NCBI GenBank assembly: GCA_947179485.1
Contig: OX359245.1
Location: 7,731,001 to 7,795,000 of the forward strand
Direction: 5' to 3'
Source: Allacma fusca
Taxonomy: Eukaryota; Arthropoda; Collembola; Symphypleona; Sminthuridae
DNA: 64,000 nucleotides
Both the position numbers and the translations under genes were made by a program. How positions within the stretch are numbered: position 1 is the first letter of the stretch; the number at the start of each line of letters is the position of its first letter. Below are positions 47,526 to 58,510 of the stretch, piece by piece. Below the pieces are notes generated by a model that did no database searches, was not told where the DNA came from, and was given only the letters and a program-made list of their open reading frames with translations.

Positions 47526-50500
47526 TAATTCCAACCATCTCTATGCTGTCTGTAACTCCAACATCCATTTATTCACTATCCTGCTCTCTCAAAATTATAA
47601 TCACTATCCATGGCCACAAACTCCCGTGTCTCATCGACACAGGAGCTGCAGCATCGCTTATTCATCCTTCATATGTACCACATGGATCCCGAATAATGCC
47701 GAGTACAATAAGGCTTGTAGACGCTAGTGGAAATCCAATGCAGAACAACGGCTTAACTCTCGTCAAATTCAAGATAGGTCAATGCACTTTCAACCATCCC
47801 TTCATTGTAGCTCCATCAACTGCTCTCCACTGTATTCTCGGTACAGATTTTCTTTATTCAAAGACAGGGTTCATCATAAACACTACGTCAAATACACTCT
47901 GGAATAAATTCACGGGACACGTTCCCCTTATTCACACGGTTCTCCAACATGAGAAGGCCTTCCATGACCAAAGTGAACTTCCGATTTTACTTCCACAGGC
48001 TGCTATAACCAAAGAACCAATTTCCATAAAGTCATTGCACACAACCTCGGGACCCACGAACGCTACGCTTCACCGACACTCAAACAATGGACAGGAAACA
48101 CCGTTCGTTGACCCTTCTCTGACTTCTTCCAACAAACACTCCACATCTGCTCGACAATCTTCCTCAACACAAACTCTTCCCACTTTTACAGACAGCTCAT
48201 CTCAAACCATTTCCACAAAGAAAAATAAAACTTCCCATGGACAAAAATATTTCCAACCAATGCAGCAATATTCAACTACAATAGATACTACCTCCGATGA
48301 GTCCGAACGTGGATACTACCATAGGTCATCGAACCCAAATCGTCGTAGAATTTCAACACCTCGCAGAGCTACTATTAAAACTACACCCGCTTCTACATCA
48401 TCCCAGCCTACCATACATCCCAAAACTTCCACATTGACAACTCTCCCCATTTTGTGTGTTTCACACACCAAACCAAATCATGTCCTAAGAGTACTAGGCA
48501 CTCAAGTTATTGGCCCTAGGTCTCATGTTACAATTCCGACTTTTCATACCCGCGAAGAAAATATTCCAATGTATTTTCAACCTCACCCTTCTCTTTATAA
48601 TAATTATCATGTTCTCGCTCCACACTCCATCCTGTCTCCCACTTCTAAATTTTTTCTTGTCACTAATCCCACCAATATTCCAGTTACTCTACCGGATGGC
48701 CTCGGTTTAGGTCACATAACTCCTTTAGACTATTATGACAACTCTATGACTCCCATCCCAATCAACGCCATTGATAACTCCCAACTTGACAACGAAGTTG
48801 CCTCATTTAAAATTAACCCCGAGCTCAACACTGCAGATACAATCAAAATCAGGAACTTACTCAAAGAATACCATAGCTCCTTCGCCTTTCACCCTAACGA
48901 GTTAGGAAAATGCGACACAATCCCATTCACAGTGGAACTAGAACAACACAAAATTGTTGCTCACAAAGCATATAGGACGTCAGCTTACCAGGACCAGATT
49001 ATTAATGCGGAAGTACAAAAATTACTCGCAAACCAAATTATAGAGCCCTCAACGTCTCCCTTTACCAGCCCTGTAATTATTGTCCTTAAAAAACCTAATG
49101 ACGCCGGACTTCGCAAGCCCAGAATGGTTATTGATTTTCGTTCCCTCAACACCTTAACTAAGGCTATGCATTGGCCCCTTCCAAGTATAGATAACATATT
49201 AAGACGACTACAAAATCAGAAGTATTTCTCTACTCTGGATCTCGCTCAAGGCTTCCATCAGATTACTGTTGATCAAGCATCAAGAGAGAAGCTTAGCTTC
49301 ATTACCAAAGACGGGCAATTCCAATATCGCATGATGCCCTTTGGAACCAAAAACTCACCGTCCCACTTCTGCAGAGTTATCGACGTTATCCTATCAGATC
49401 TCAAGTATACTACTGCATTAGCATACGTGGACGATATTATCGTCGCAAGCTCTACTATTGATGAACACATCTGCAAACTCAAGAAAATTTTTGACCGCTT
49501 CAATGAGCATAACTTAAAATTCGAACCTACTAAATGCAAATTTGGCTTTGAGAAAATACATTTACTTGGATTCACGATTACATCCTACGGGATACAGCCC
49601 TACAATGAAAATCTAGCTGGAATAAGAAACATGCCACCTCCACATGATGTCAAATCAGTCCAGTCATTCTTAGGCATGGCCAACTTTTTTAGACGCTTCA
49701 TCCCTCACTTTGCTCAAATTGCTTCCCCACTACGGCAACTAACAAGACACAATGTACCCTTCGAATGGACACAAGAATGTCAACAAGCATTCGAGGCTTT
49801 GAAGAACCTTCTCATTTGTCAACCTGTACTGGCACACTATGATCCCAATAAACCTACATTCCTATACACGGATGCATCCTTACTAGGTATCGGAGCCTAT
49901 CTTACCCAACTTCAACCTGACGGACACGAACACCCCATATATTTCCTCAGCAGAAAATTGAATAAGTACGAACAAAAATACAACATCAGACTGCTTGAAT
50001 TATTAGCCATCACTTGGGCTACTATGAAACTAAAAGAATACCTCTTAGGAATTCCATTCACAGTAAAGACGGACCATCATAGCCTCTGTTATATTATGAA
50101 AACCAAGGACGATTTGGACCCGAAACTTCAACGCCTCCAATTGTTACTCATGCCCTATGACATTACCATACAATACGTTAAAGGCACTACACATCGTGTA
50201 GCTGATTGCCTCAGTCGTAACCCATTTGGGGACCCTGACCATTCCGAAACTGACAATGATGCCTGCTTGTCCATTAATGCCATTAGCGTTTCTACCCTCC
50301 AAGAAGAACAGATGAATGATCCAGCCATAGCAAAAATCATTCATAAACTACCTACAACTTGGAAGTTGAAATCAAAGTATACACTAATTAATGGTATTTT
50401 ACATAAATACAATTCCAAACAAGGAGAAACCTCCCTCATTGTAATTCCCAAACAAATGGTCCCTGACATAATTCAAAAACATCACACTTCTGTGTGCCAT

Positions 50501-50584
50501 ATGGGCCACACAAAAACTTTACGGAAGCTACAAACTAGTTTTTACTGGAGGACCATGTCCAAAGATGTCCATGCATTTATTTAA
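47315..50584 (+). CDS. pol: gypsy 2 Pol: protease, RT, RNase H, integrase start
   Basis: The frame is -1 relative to gag and probably entered at the TTTAAAC site, so real Pol residues begin near 47438, not at the ATG at 47315. Retropepsin active site DTGA is at residues 108-111 of the frame. RT shows VIDFRSLN, LDLAQGFHQI and YVDD at residues 704-707; RNase H has TDAS with Asp 853 and a TDHHSL motif. The integrase zinc site begins (H-x-x-x-x-x-C-H-M-G-H region) and the frame then meets a TAA at 50582-50584, just before the C-x2-C pair. The same frame continues beyond the stop, so this is a point nonsense change rather than a frameshift. Confidence 0.92.
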   Translation: MLKTRPSDQILPSAPSHALHRLRQFSCRKTTTKRTTNPEFKLARAGCPRPAHKQLTSITSSRNSSLQPKLIIPTISMLSVTPTSIYSLSCSLKIIITIHGHKLPCLIDTGAAASLIHPSYVPHGSRIMPSTIRLVDASGNPMQNNGLTLVKFKIGQCTFNHPFIVAPSTALHCILGTDFLYSKTGFIINTTSNTLWNKFTGHVPLIHTVLQHEKAFHDQSELPILLPQAAITKEPISIKSLHTTSGPTNATLHRHSNNGQETPFVDPSLTSSNKHSTSARQSSSTQTLPTFTDSSSQTISTKKNKTSHGQKYFQPMQQYSTTIDTTSDESERGYYHRSSNPNRRRISTPRRATIKTTPASTSSQPTIHPKTSTLTTLPILCVSHTKPNHVLRVLGTQVIGPRSHVTIPTFHTREENIPMYFQPHPSLYNNYHVLAPHSILSPTSKFFLVTNPTNIPVTLPDGLGLGHITPLDYYDNSMTPIPINAIDNSQLDNEVASFKINPELNTADTIKIRNLLKEYHSSFAFHPNELGKCDTIPFTVELEQHKIVAHKAYRTSAYQDQIINAEVQKLLANQIIEPSTSPFTSPVIIVLKKPNDAGLRKPRMVIDFRSLNTLTKAMHWPLPSIDNILRRLQNQKYFSTLDLAQGFHQITVDQASREKLSFITKDGQFQYRMMPFGTKNSPSHFCRVIDVILSDLKYTTALAYVDDIIVASSTIDEHICKLKKIFDRFNEHNLKFEPTKCKFGFEKIHLLGFTITSYGIQPYNENLAGIRNMPPPHDVKSVQSFLGMANFFRRFIPHFAQIASPLRQLTRHNVPFEWTQECQQAFEALKNLLICQPVLAHYDPNKPTFLYTDASLLGIGAYLTQLQPDGHEHPIYFLSRKLNKYEQKYNIRLLELLAITWATMKLKEYLLGIPFTVKTDHHSLCYIMKTKDDLDPKLQRLQLLLMPYDITIQYVKGTTHRVADCLSRNPFGDPDHSETDNDACLSINAISVSTLQEEQMNDPAIAKIIHKLPTTWKLKSKYTLINGILHKYNSKQGETSLIVIPKQMVPDIIQKHHTSVCHMGHTKTLRKLQTSFYWRTMSKDVHAFI
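47432..47468 (+). promoter_or_regulatory. -1 ribosomal frameshift signal, gag/pol of gypsy 2
   Basis: TTTAAAC (47432-47438) lies in the gag frame as T TTA AAC, the canonical X XXY YYZ slippery form also used by coronaviruses. After a 6-nt spacer, GGGCAGGC (47445-47452) pairs perfectly with GCCTGCCC (47461-47468) across an 8-nt loop. Slipping back one base at AAC places the ribosome at 47438, exactly in the pol frame. A pseudoknot using the loop is possible but not shown. Confidence 0.85.
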
Positions 50585-52054
50585 TCCTGCCCCATCTGCC
50601 AGGAGCGAAAAACTCCCAGAGGACAGAAGCAACCTGGAGAATTCCAGTACATACCGATCCCCCTACGCCCTTTCGAACGCGTCCAAATGGACATCCAAGG
50701 TCCATTAACGAATCAAGCCGGTCGCCCACGATACATCATTACAGCTATATGCTACTTGACTAAATTTTTAGTCACTGACGTCGTCCCTACAGCAGATGCT
50801 AAAACAATCGCGAACTTTATCTGCAACAAACTAGCCTGTTCATACTCACTGCCTGAAATAATCCAGACCGACCAGGGTACAGAATTTAATAATTCTGTCC
50901 TCTCAGAACTCTCAAAAATTTTTGCTTTCAACATCCACTTTTCCACTGCATTTCATCCCCAAAGCAATGGCCTCGTCGAGCGCACACATCAAACTTTGGG
51001 TGATGCCATCGCCATGTACACTGCTGAAGCTAAAACTGACTGGCCCTTAGCACTCCCAGCTTTGACCTTCCATTTAAATAATACCCAACACACTTCTCAT
51101 GGATACACCCCGTTCTTCCTTCTCCACGGATTCAATGCTCGGACTCCTCTTCGAAATGCCTTCCCCACGTTTTCCCCTGAACACCAAAATATTCAAAATA
51201 TGGACACACTATGGAAAACCACACATGATATTCTCACACGTCATCGGGAAAAATATGCTGCCCGAGTTAACCACAGTAAACGCACAGTTACATATGAAAT
51301 AGGGGATAATGTGCTCTTAGAGCACACTTCCATTCAGCCGGGAGTAAGCACAAAAATCCTTCCCCGCTGGAAAGGCCCCTTCAGTATTGTTGACATTCCA
51401 TCCGCAGTTAATTATACAATACGAGGTTCCACTGGCACGATTATGAAAACAATGACAGTACACGTTTCAAGACTCAAGAAATATTATGAACGCCCAAACT
51501 GGTTAAAACTGCCATCTTTATTGAGTACAACACAACAAGCTCCGAATCCAGAGCAGTCCACAAATTTACAAGATTTAACACAAGCTCCTCCTGACTCTAC
51601 AGGTCCTGTGACCTCACTTGACCCTGAAAAATTTACTAAGTGTTTACAGGAAGAAAAATCGGGCATGACCCCTCTAGGACCTCACGATCCCGGGGGCCCC
51701 ACCCAAACCCCTCCCCCTATGGAAGGCCCCCCTCCCCCAAGAGGTAGCCTTCCCCCATTGGAATCATACCCTTCTAAAGAGTCAACACCTGACCTACCTA
51801 CAATAATTGATCAATCTACGGCACTATCAAATTATAATGGACCGTTAAGTGCAAATTTACAACAATCAGAATCAATTACACTGCCTACAAAAAGAATCAG
51901 AAGGACTCAACAACAAATTTTAGAAGAGGATTCACAAAAAATAATCCCCTCGGATTTTTATACACGTAAGGATGAAGAATTCCGAAGGTCCACAAGACAT
52001 AATATACAAGCAGTGGAAAATTTATTCCATTCCATGCTTGTTCGCTGTTCATAA
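50585..52054 (+). pseudogene. pol: gypsy 2 integrase, downstream of the nonsense codon
   Basis: In the same frame as pol, the translation resumes with the C-x2-C half of the zinc site (CPIC) and runs through the integrase core. From the ATG at 50687 (455 residues) the D,D-35-E triad is complete: Asp 2 in MDIQGPL, Asp 62 in TDQGTEF and Glu 98 in GLVERTH. A GPY/F-type motif (RWKGPF, residues 227-232) follows; no chromodomain is visible, and the tail is Pro-rich (about 350-380). Translation from the internal ATG would lack the zinc site. The domain is otherwise intact. Pseudogene status rests on the single stop. Confidence 0.85.
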
Positions 52055-53293
52055 TTTTGTTCAACATTACTATACTCAAGAAAATGATAACAAGAATTCA
52101 AAAGAAAAATTCTGAAACTCAAGAAAATTTCAGCCTTGGTCATTTCTTTCTGCCCCATGTATAATGCAACTCACAAAAACACCATTGAACAAAGGTCACC
52201 ATTCTATGGCAGGGGTTCCCGACCCTCTCAGGTGCCTTGAACTCCCACTGGATTGCTCCGACCACCAAGTGCCCTTATGTTCACGATGTTAGCAAATTAC
52301 GTTATACAATAACTGACATCCTCAAGAAATAACCTGGATCTAAGGACCGTAAGGGCATCGGCCCCCAGACCCTTTGCCCTATCCTAACAACTACTATCAA
52401 TTTCACTTTTGCACTTTATCCATGAGCGATGAATTCAGAATCACAAAATTGTTGTCACCCTGTAGAAATAGAAAAATACAGGATTAGATTTTGGTCGTCA
52501 CAAGTTTCCACTAACGTATGAATATTTTTGAGTTCTAGAAAAACTTACATTCTGCAGGATTATCCTCTGAAAACTCCAGCTGAAGGAATCTCCACATCTC
52601 CTTCTCCCTGAATTAGCAGCTATAAAACTCTTGGATCCACAACGGCGCCTTCAAATTTCATGAATCTATGTTTAATATAATTATTCCTTATTGCGTTTAA
52701 TTTTTCCACATAATATACTCATTTATGCAACTCTTATAATACACAACTTTATTTACTCTGTTAACACTTACTCTATTTTTCCTTAAAGGCCTTCTATTTT
52801 CCCGATACTTATAGAATTGATCACTCCAATATTGTATCGACCCCTTCCCATTCGAAACTCTGAAACACACACAAAATTTCTTTGTAATATCTTTCACACA
52901 CACATTTACACTCATATTTTATGCTAACCTTCTTATACACACACAAAAATGTTTTTTACTCACCCTGTATGATGACTTTGCTGTAGTTTCCACTTCACAA
53001 ATTATGGGGACATAATTTTCCCCTTCCTAGTGCAGTTTACAGCACTACAATACCTTTAAAATTGTATTTTCTAGGGAATTTTTACGAATTTAAAAGTATT
53101 CCCTATGTTAAAAACTTTGCAAAGATGTCTACCTAGGAAAAAGTCAATCTCAAGTTCAAGACTGCAAAAGAAGGAAGAAACCGCTCTTCACCCACATTCG
53201 TTCGGAATGACTCGGAAAACATCACAAAAAATTGTAAAAAGTTAGACAATCCACGTCCAATGATGTGGGCATCATTCTTTAAAACTAGTAGAT
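52055..53293 (+). other. gypsy 2 3' noncoding region
   Basis: No env-like frame with signal peptide or transmembrane segment is seen on the plus strand. A clear polypurine tract is also missing next to the 3' LTR, where AAAACTAGTAGAT is found instead. Confidence 0.6.
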
Positions 53294-53848
53294 TGTTAAG
53301 CCCTTATTGGCTTTAGGAATGATTATAAGCTAAAATATTCCATACTGCAACATTGGTGTACATATATGTCATGCAACCTCTGTAAAATGCATTAGGTACC
53401 TTTGTTTAGTACATTTCTATTGGTCAGAATAATGTAGGAAATATTCCAGGAGGTTGGCACATAAGTGCTCACCTCCTTATATAAACCCCAGCCTCTCCAG
53501 TCTCAGAGAGACGAGAGAATCCCGAGCCACAGACCAAGAAAGACCAAGAGACGCGTGAGTACAGTCGAACTGTGTATCCTTTGTATGTACAATATACAAT
53601 AAAACTATACTGCGTGAGTAAGAAGTTGTACAACATACGCACTTATTTTACACGGCCGTCGTCTCATCTCTCTCTCACAGCAAGAGTGTGTGCACTCTGC
53701 CTGCTGCACATTCCCCCGTTCACTATTTTTAACTCTCTATTCCTTCCTCCGATAATCTCTCTCCTCTATTTTTCCTATTTTATTCCTTTTAATCCATTTC
53801 CTCATATCTGAGCTATATAATCCCCCCTTAATCAAATAATACTTAACA
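53294..53848 (+). repeat. 3' LTR of gypsy 2
   Basis: Same 555 bp as the 5' LTR with one visible difference (T at 53501). AATAAA for 3' end formation is at 53598-53603. Confidence 0.95.
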
Positions 53849-53852
53849 AGAT

Positions 53853-54569
53853 GGAAACGCATATTAACGTTCATACAGTTACATAAGAAGTTTTCATCCC
53901 ACAAGGTGAGATTCCAATCCGATGATAGCAATACTGGAATTAGGGACAAAAACTAAATCATTGGAGTAGAAGTTTATGTATTTGCAGCAAACGTTCATTC
54001 CATTATCTTAAAATAATAAATATTTTGTGTAACATTTTATCAAATCTTGTTTTGCAATTTTTAAACTTAAGCAACTACAATGGTGTAGAGGATGGCGATG
54101 ACGCACGTTTCAAAGCACCCTGTACTTACACATTCAAAATTCCGAAAATACTTTCCCAAATGGTTTTTAATTTTCATACGTAGTCTAAATATATGCGGAT
54201 AACATATTTGCAACGTATTAACTTTGAGGACATATGTACGAGAAATCAAAATATTCAAAACATTTTCCCTCCATCGAGTAAGTCTCACGAGTATAAAATA
54301 ACAATATAAAAAATCCCGAATTCCTTTTCCATCCATCCACTTTTGACTACTTTATTTCAAACAATTTAAAATATTTTTAAAATGGCCTGAAAACAACAAA
54401 TAATACAATATCATTTTTCTTGATATTTGAGCCACCTAATACATCGATTTTAAAATAAAATCTTTAATTGCTGAACGAACATTACCTTAAACTACCTTAA
54501 ATTCTCAGGGTGACCGTAATCATTTGCCCTCAGTTCGCATGAGAAAGCGATTCGTATAATACTTATATC
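53853..54569. other. Unassigned AT-rich DNA
   Basis: No module, gene or repeat was recognised with confidence. Confidence 0.35.
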
Positions 54570-55139
54570 CAGAGGTGGGGAAAATACATGAAATTTATTA
54601 TTGAAATAAAAATACAAATACATTTTCAGAATAGTAAAAATACAAATATAAACTACAAATACCATGTGTAACTTAGTGAAGATACAATATAAAATACAAA
54701 TATCCAGAGTCATTTGGGCAAGATACAAAATAAAATGCTTTCCTTCCAACAAAAAGAGAAAATATGAAATAAAAATACTGAATTTGAAATACAAAATACA
54801 TGTTGAAAATACTCTCATATTTATCTCAAAGTACATATCTGAGATGTATCTAAAGTTTATTCTCCCAAAATATTTTGCATAATTAGGCCAAATAATACGA
54901 TACTTAAAAATAAATCAACTTAATGAAGGTAACTGCATGTTATTAGACTTTAGAGTTGTGCATTTGTGTGTATCAAAGTAAATTAACATGGCCCTAGGTA
55001 CAGAATATTTTTCCTTTAAACAAATAATCTTATAACTCCTGGGTAATATATTTATATTCGCGTCACTAATTTAGCTAGCTTTATAGTTCTCAGATACTTC
55101 TATTTGTAATACTAATAAATACTGTAATAAAACAATTCA

Positions 55140-55993
55140 ATAGTAAATATGGGAATTCGCAAAATTATGAGTCTGCTGTGTTCGTTGACGACGTAACGCT
55201 GGCTGAAGTAGTGCACTACTCCAAACCACCAACAATGCAAAGAGCACTTGACGATATTAATTCCTGGTTCTGTGAAAAGAAAATGGAACTCAATCCGAAG
55301 AAATGTGTCCAAGTTACAATCGACTTCAGCCATGACAGAAGATTCTCTAATATTGACTTGCAAATTAATGGGACTGTAATACCCAAATCAAATGAAACAA
55401 GACTTCTGGGTGTACAAGTTAATAACAAAGCCAAATGGAACAATCATATTGAAAATGCAATACTGAAAGCAAATAGAAGAATATACATGCTGAGGAAATT
55501 GAAGCAGTTCAACTTCACAAATCGGGAATTGGTTATAGTGTATAAGGCCTATATACGTGTCCTGTTAGAATACGCTTGTCCAGTGTGGTGCACTAGTTTA
55601 AACAAAGCTGACAAGCATAGATTAATCAAGTTTGAAAAAAGGTGCCTATCAATATTAATGGGGAAATATGTAAATAGGTTCAATTATATGAAAATACTTA
55701 ATGAATTAAAATTACAGCCAATATTAAGTCGTCTTTCTGATCAGTGTGTTAAATTCGGTAAGTCAATATTCCGGTCCCCCAGGTTTCGTAGATTACTACA
55801 ATTAAAATTTTCAACTTATAGTAAAACTAGAAGTGGTAACCGTATTTATGAAATACTATGTAAACGAGATAGGTATTATAATTCTACTATTCCGTTTCTT
55901 ATTAGGCAACTAAACGGACTAGAAGATACTGAATATAACAAGCTTAACCTAAGTTATGAGATTAGATCGTTAATGTCATCTTTCTATAAATAA
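55140..55993 (+). pseudogene. CR1/jockey-like non-LTR reverse transcriptase, 5'-truncated
   Basis: The frame is open from about 55140 and starts just before the catalytic FVDD box (55184). It continues through the thumb and the C-terminal region typical of non-LTR elements: MELNPKKC, ETRLLGVQV, the PVWCTSLNKADKHRL stretch and the KRCLSILMG motif, ending at a TAA. About 270 residues remain; the endonuclease and most of the RT are missing. 5' truncation is usual for LINE insertion. The remaining part has no internal stop, so the insertion is fairly young. CR1, L2 or jockey cannot be separated by eye. Confidence 0.85.
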
Positions 55994-56087
55994 TTGTATA
56001 AATATGTCGGCTACCTTCAACACTAATCACTTCACAGGTTATTTTCCAGGTGAATATAGTGCTAGTGTTGTGTATGCATTACTGACA

Positions 56088-56126
56088 ATAAATCAAATCA
56101 AATCAAAATCAAATCAAATCAAAACA
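56088..56126 (+). repeat. AATCA-type microsatellite, LINE 3' tail
   Basis: AATCAAATCAAATCAAAATC-type repeats follow the frame by about 95 bp. A short repeated tail in place of poly(A) is typical of CR1-like 3' ends and marks the end of the nested element. Confidence 0.8.
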
Positions 56127-56527
56127 TTGAATTTTATGTATTTATACAGTAATTTCTTCAAACCCGTCCAACAGGTTTCAAAAATCGTTTTAAATTAGTG
56201 CTGTTACATTTAAAATATTTATTTGAGCATGTTTTAGAGACGACCTTAACAATTTCCAGAGTCATGCATTTTAAAACTAAATTTTGTATTTGAAATACTG
56301 ACTGGATAAATTTTAGAAGATAAATAAATACAAAATACTCTCACGTTCGTAATCTTCCAAATACGAAATATAAAATAGAGTAGACATGTTGGTGCTGACA
56401 AAATAGGAAATACAAAATACTTTAAACAATTTACGGCTATAGAAATACCAAATACGAAATACTAAATGTATTTCAAATACTATTTCAAATACAATATTTC
56501 AAAATATTCCACACCTTTGCTTATATC

Positions 56528-58510
56528 TCCAGTTTGTCGGAAACTTAGTCTGGATTTTCTCAAATTTACTTTCAAATGCAAGCTGCTCAAAAGATACAAA
56601 ATCTACATTGCATTTTTTTACAACAAGGATGAAACAGAACTTGAATGGTTACCTCCAGGAGCCAATGCATACTTTAACAAATCTAATCCATATTGAAATT
56701 TTCGTGGAGGTTTTTGCAGGTGTCACAACAATTGAGTGGAAAATTATAGTGTAATCAATTATATAATAACCAGCGTATTAATTACGGAGTTGGCAAATAG
56801 AATTGTTACTTAGCTCTAAGCGAATCCCGGGGGAATCCCGGAAACTTCATATAGTGACGTTGAAGCTTAATTATTTAAATCCTTCCATTTACAACGAAAC
56901 TTTCTAAATGATCATTTAATACGGACAGTACAAGAATGTGTACATTTTCTCCTGTTACAAAATATGAGTTTAGTTGGCACATGCATTGTCCGTTTTTTTT
57001 TTGCCGTGGAACCTCTAGAATTAATTTATGCTCATTTCCTATTGGTATTCATCGAAACATTATTGTTACGCTTGTTCGGATTTTTCCAACATTCCATTTA
57101 ACGCAATGGGAACAGAAAATTTTAGAATTTCGGCATAAAAATACTTTGTAAATCAAAGCGTATCCCCATTGCAGACTGAATTTTAAGTACCGTAATGTCG
57201 TTGGTTAATTTTAATTTAATAAAATTCATTGCCCAAATGTTACAAATTTGCGCAACCATACATATGAGCACCTTTGTTGTGTGTTCACACTTCAAATTTT
57301 AAATTTCCAAACGAGGGTTGCATTTTTTTTCAGAATTTTGAAGTTTTAGTAAGAATTATTTTTCAAATTTGAACTTTTTCAATGAAATAAAACAGCTCTG
57401 CAGCAACTAAGTGGAAAGGGTATTAAAATGTGAATCGGAAGCACTTATCCTGTGAAAGAACGTAATTTAGGTAAAACGACGAAGAAACCATTACTTAAAA
57501 ACACTTGATTCGCTCCTTCATTTCTTCTAACTTCTTTTGTGGCTTGATTAGTTTTGACTGGATTCTAAATGAAGGCTTTATGCTCAGATTTTGTATACTA
57601 ACCAGTAATTTTCGTTTGAAGTTCTGAAACAAGTTCACATTAAAAAGTATAATTTTTAAAAAACATGACTCTTAAGATATTTCACTCAACCAAGGATATT
57701 GAATTCAAGCTTTTTTCAAATTTACGTTTGACTCAAGTCAAGTTAGTTCTGAAATCAAGGGCGTCAGAACGTGAAGGAAATTAAATTATTTGTTACTGTT
57801 ATAGACAATTTGTTTGATGAAATACTTTCTGTTGACAGAAACGCTTACGGACTTTCGGGTTTTGCATTTGATATAAGTCTCTGCGTTGAGAAATATGAGC
57901 ATGAACCTTATATATATTATATATATCGGATATTTTACAATGAAATACTTTGACACCCGTTGAGAGGAACGCTTGCGGAGCTTTGGGGTTTGCATTTAAG
58001 ATGTCTCTGCGGTGAGAAATATGGGAATAAGCGTTAGGCACATATAACGGGGTTGAGAGAAGTTCCGAAACTGGGAAAATATAATTGTAAGGAGGAAGAA
58101 GGATGGCCAGCACTCATGCTAGTTTTAGTGCTCAGGAAGGAAATGCTACCAATCTGAAAATAATTAACCAGTACGTTTCTCAGTCCTTTATATCAAACAC
58201 AAGAATTATTTTACAAAATTTGAATTTATACGAGTCCAATCAACAGCAATATTCGTCAGATTTGATTGATCTACGTATTACGAACATCGGTAAAAAAGAA
58301 GCAGTCGAGAGCTAATGGGTTTTATAAATATTTCAATTCAGTCTGAACCTATGTATATTTGTAATGACTACAAGCATTTCGAATAACAGTGTTAGAATGT
58401 AATTCTAAAAATTGCACATACTGTAACATGCGTAATTGTCATTGGAAAATGTTTTGATTTGAAAAAGAAAATTTTGAAATGAAAAAGTTTAAAACACAAT
58501 TGGGTCCAAG
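56528..58510. repeat. Modules A, B, C, D, F; direct duplication; no gene
   Basis: Module A: GTGTCACAACAATTGAGTGG (56720) and GACGTTGAAGCTTAATTATT (56856). B and C follow to about 57200, D to 57400, F at 57600. From 57810 a segment with GATGAAATACTTTCTGTTGA ... TCTCTGCGTTGAGAAATATG is repeated at about 57938-58032. The 70-aa frame at 58103 has no family features. Confidence 0.55.
57810..58032 (+). repeat. Tandem duplication of about 95 bp with a TA-rich spacer
   Basis: Two copies share ATGAAATACTTT, GGGGTTTGCATTT-like and TCTCTGCG/GTGAGAAATATG words; ATATATATTATATATAT separates them. A related single copy is near 10420. Confidence 0.65.

Larger units (their letters stand above)
44146..53848 (+). 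mobile_element. Ty3/gypsy-type LTR retrotransposon 2, near-intact, recent
   Basis: Two 555-bp LTRs with TGTTAAG...CTTAACA ends bound a 9.7-kb element with gag, protease, RT, RNase H and integrase in gypsy order. The 4-bp sequence AGAT flanks both sides (44142-44145, 53849-53852). The LTRs differ at only one position that I can see (C at 44353, T at 53501), so insertion is recent. One in-frame TAA breaks integrase at 50582-50584. No env-like frame follows pol; about 1.2 kb of noncoding DNA lies before the 3' LTR. Confidence 0.95.
54570..56519. mobile_element. hAT-like element, AAATACAAAATAC family, carrying a nested LINE
   Basis: Inverted termini CAGAGGTGGGGAAAATA and TATTCCACACCTTTG (imperfect) are flanked by exact 8-bp duplications CTTATATC (54562-54569, 56520-56527). 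AAATACAAAATAC-type words fill both ends (54580-54860, 56280-56510) in the same direction. Length 1950 bp, of which about 1 kb is a nested non-LTR fragment. Confidence 0.85.

Noticed and set aside
45260-47568. Several minus-strand frames inside gag 2
   Set aside because: Shadows of the gag reading frame, caused by its codon composition.
52055-53293. Possible env-like gene after pol of gypsy 2
   Set aside because: No long plus-strand frame, signal peptide, cleavage site or membrane segment is present.
58103-58315. 70-aa frame starting MASTHASFS
   Set aside because: Part of it resembles noncoding sequence near 26930, and no family features are visible.
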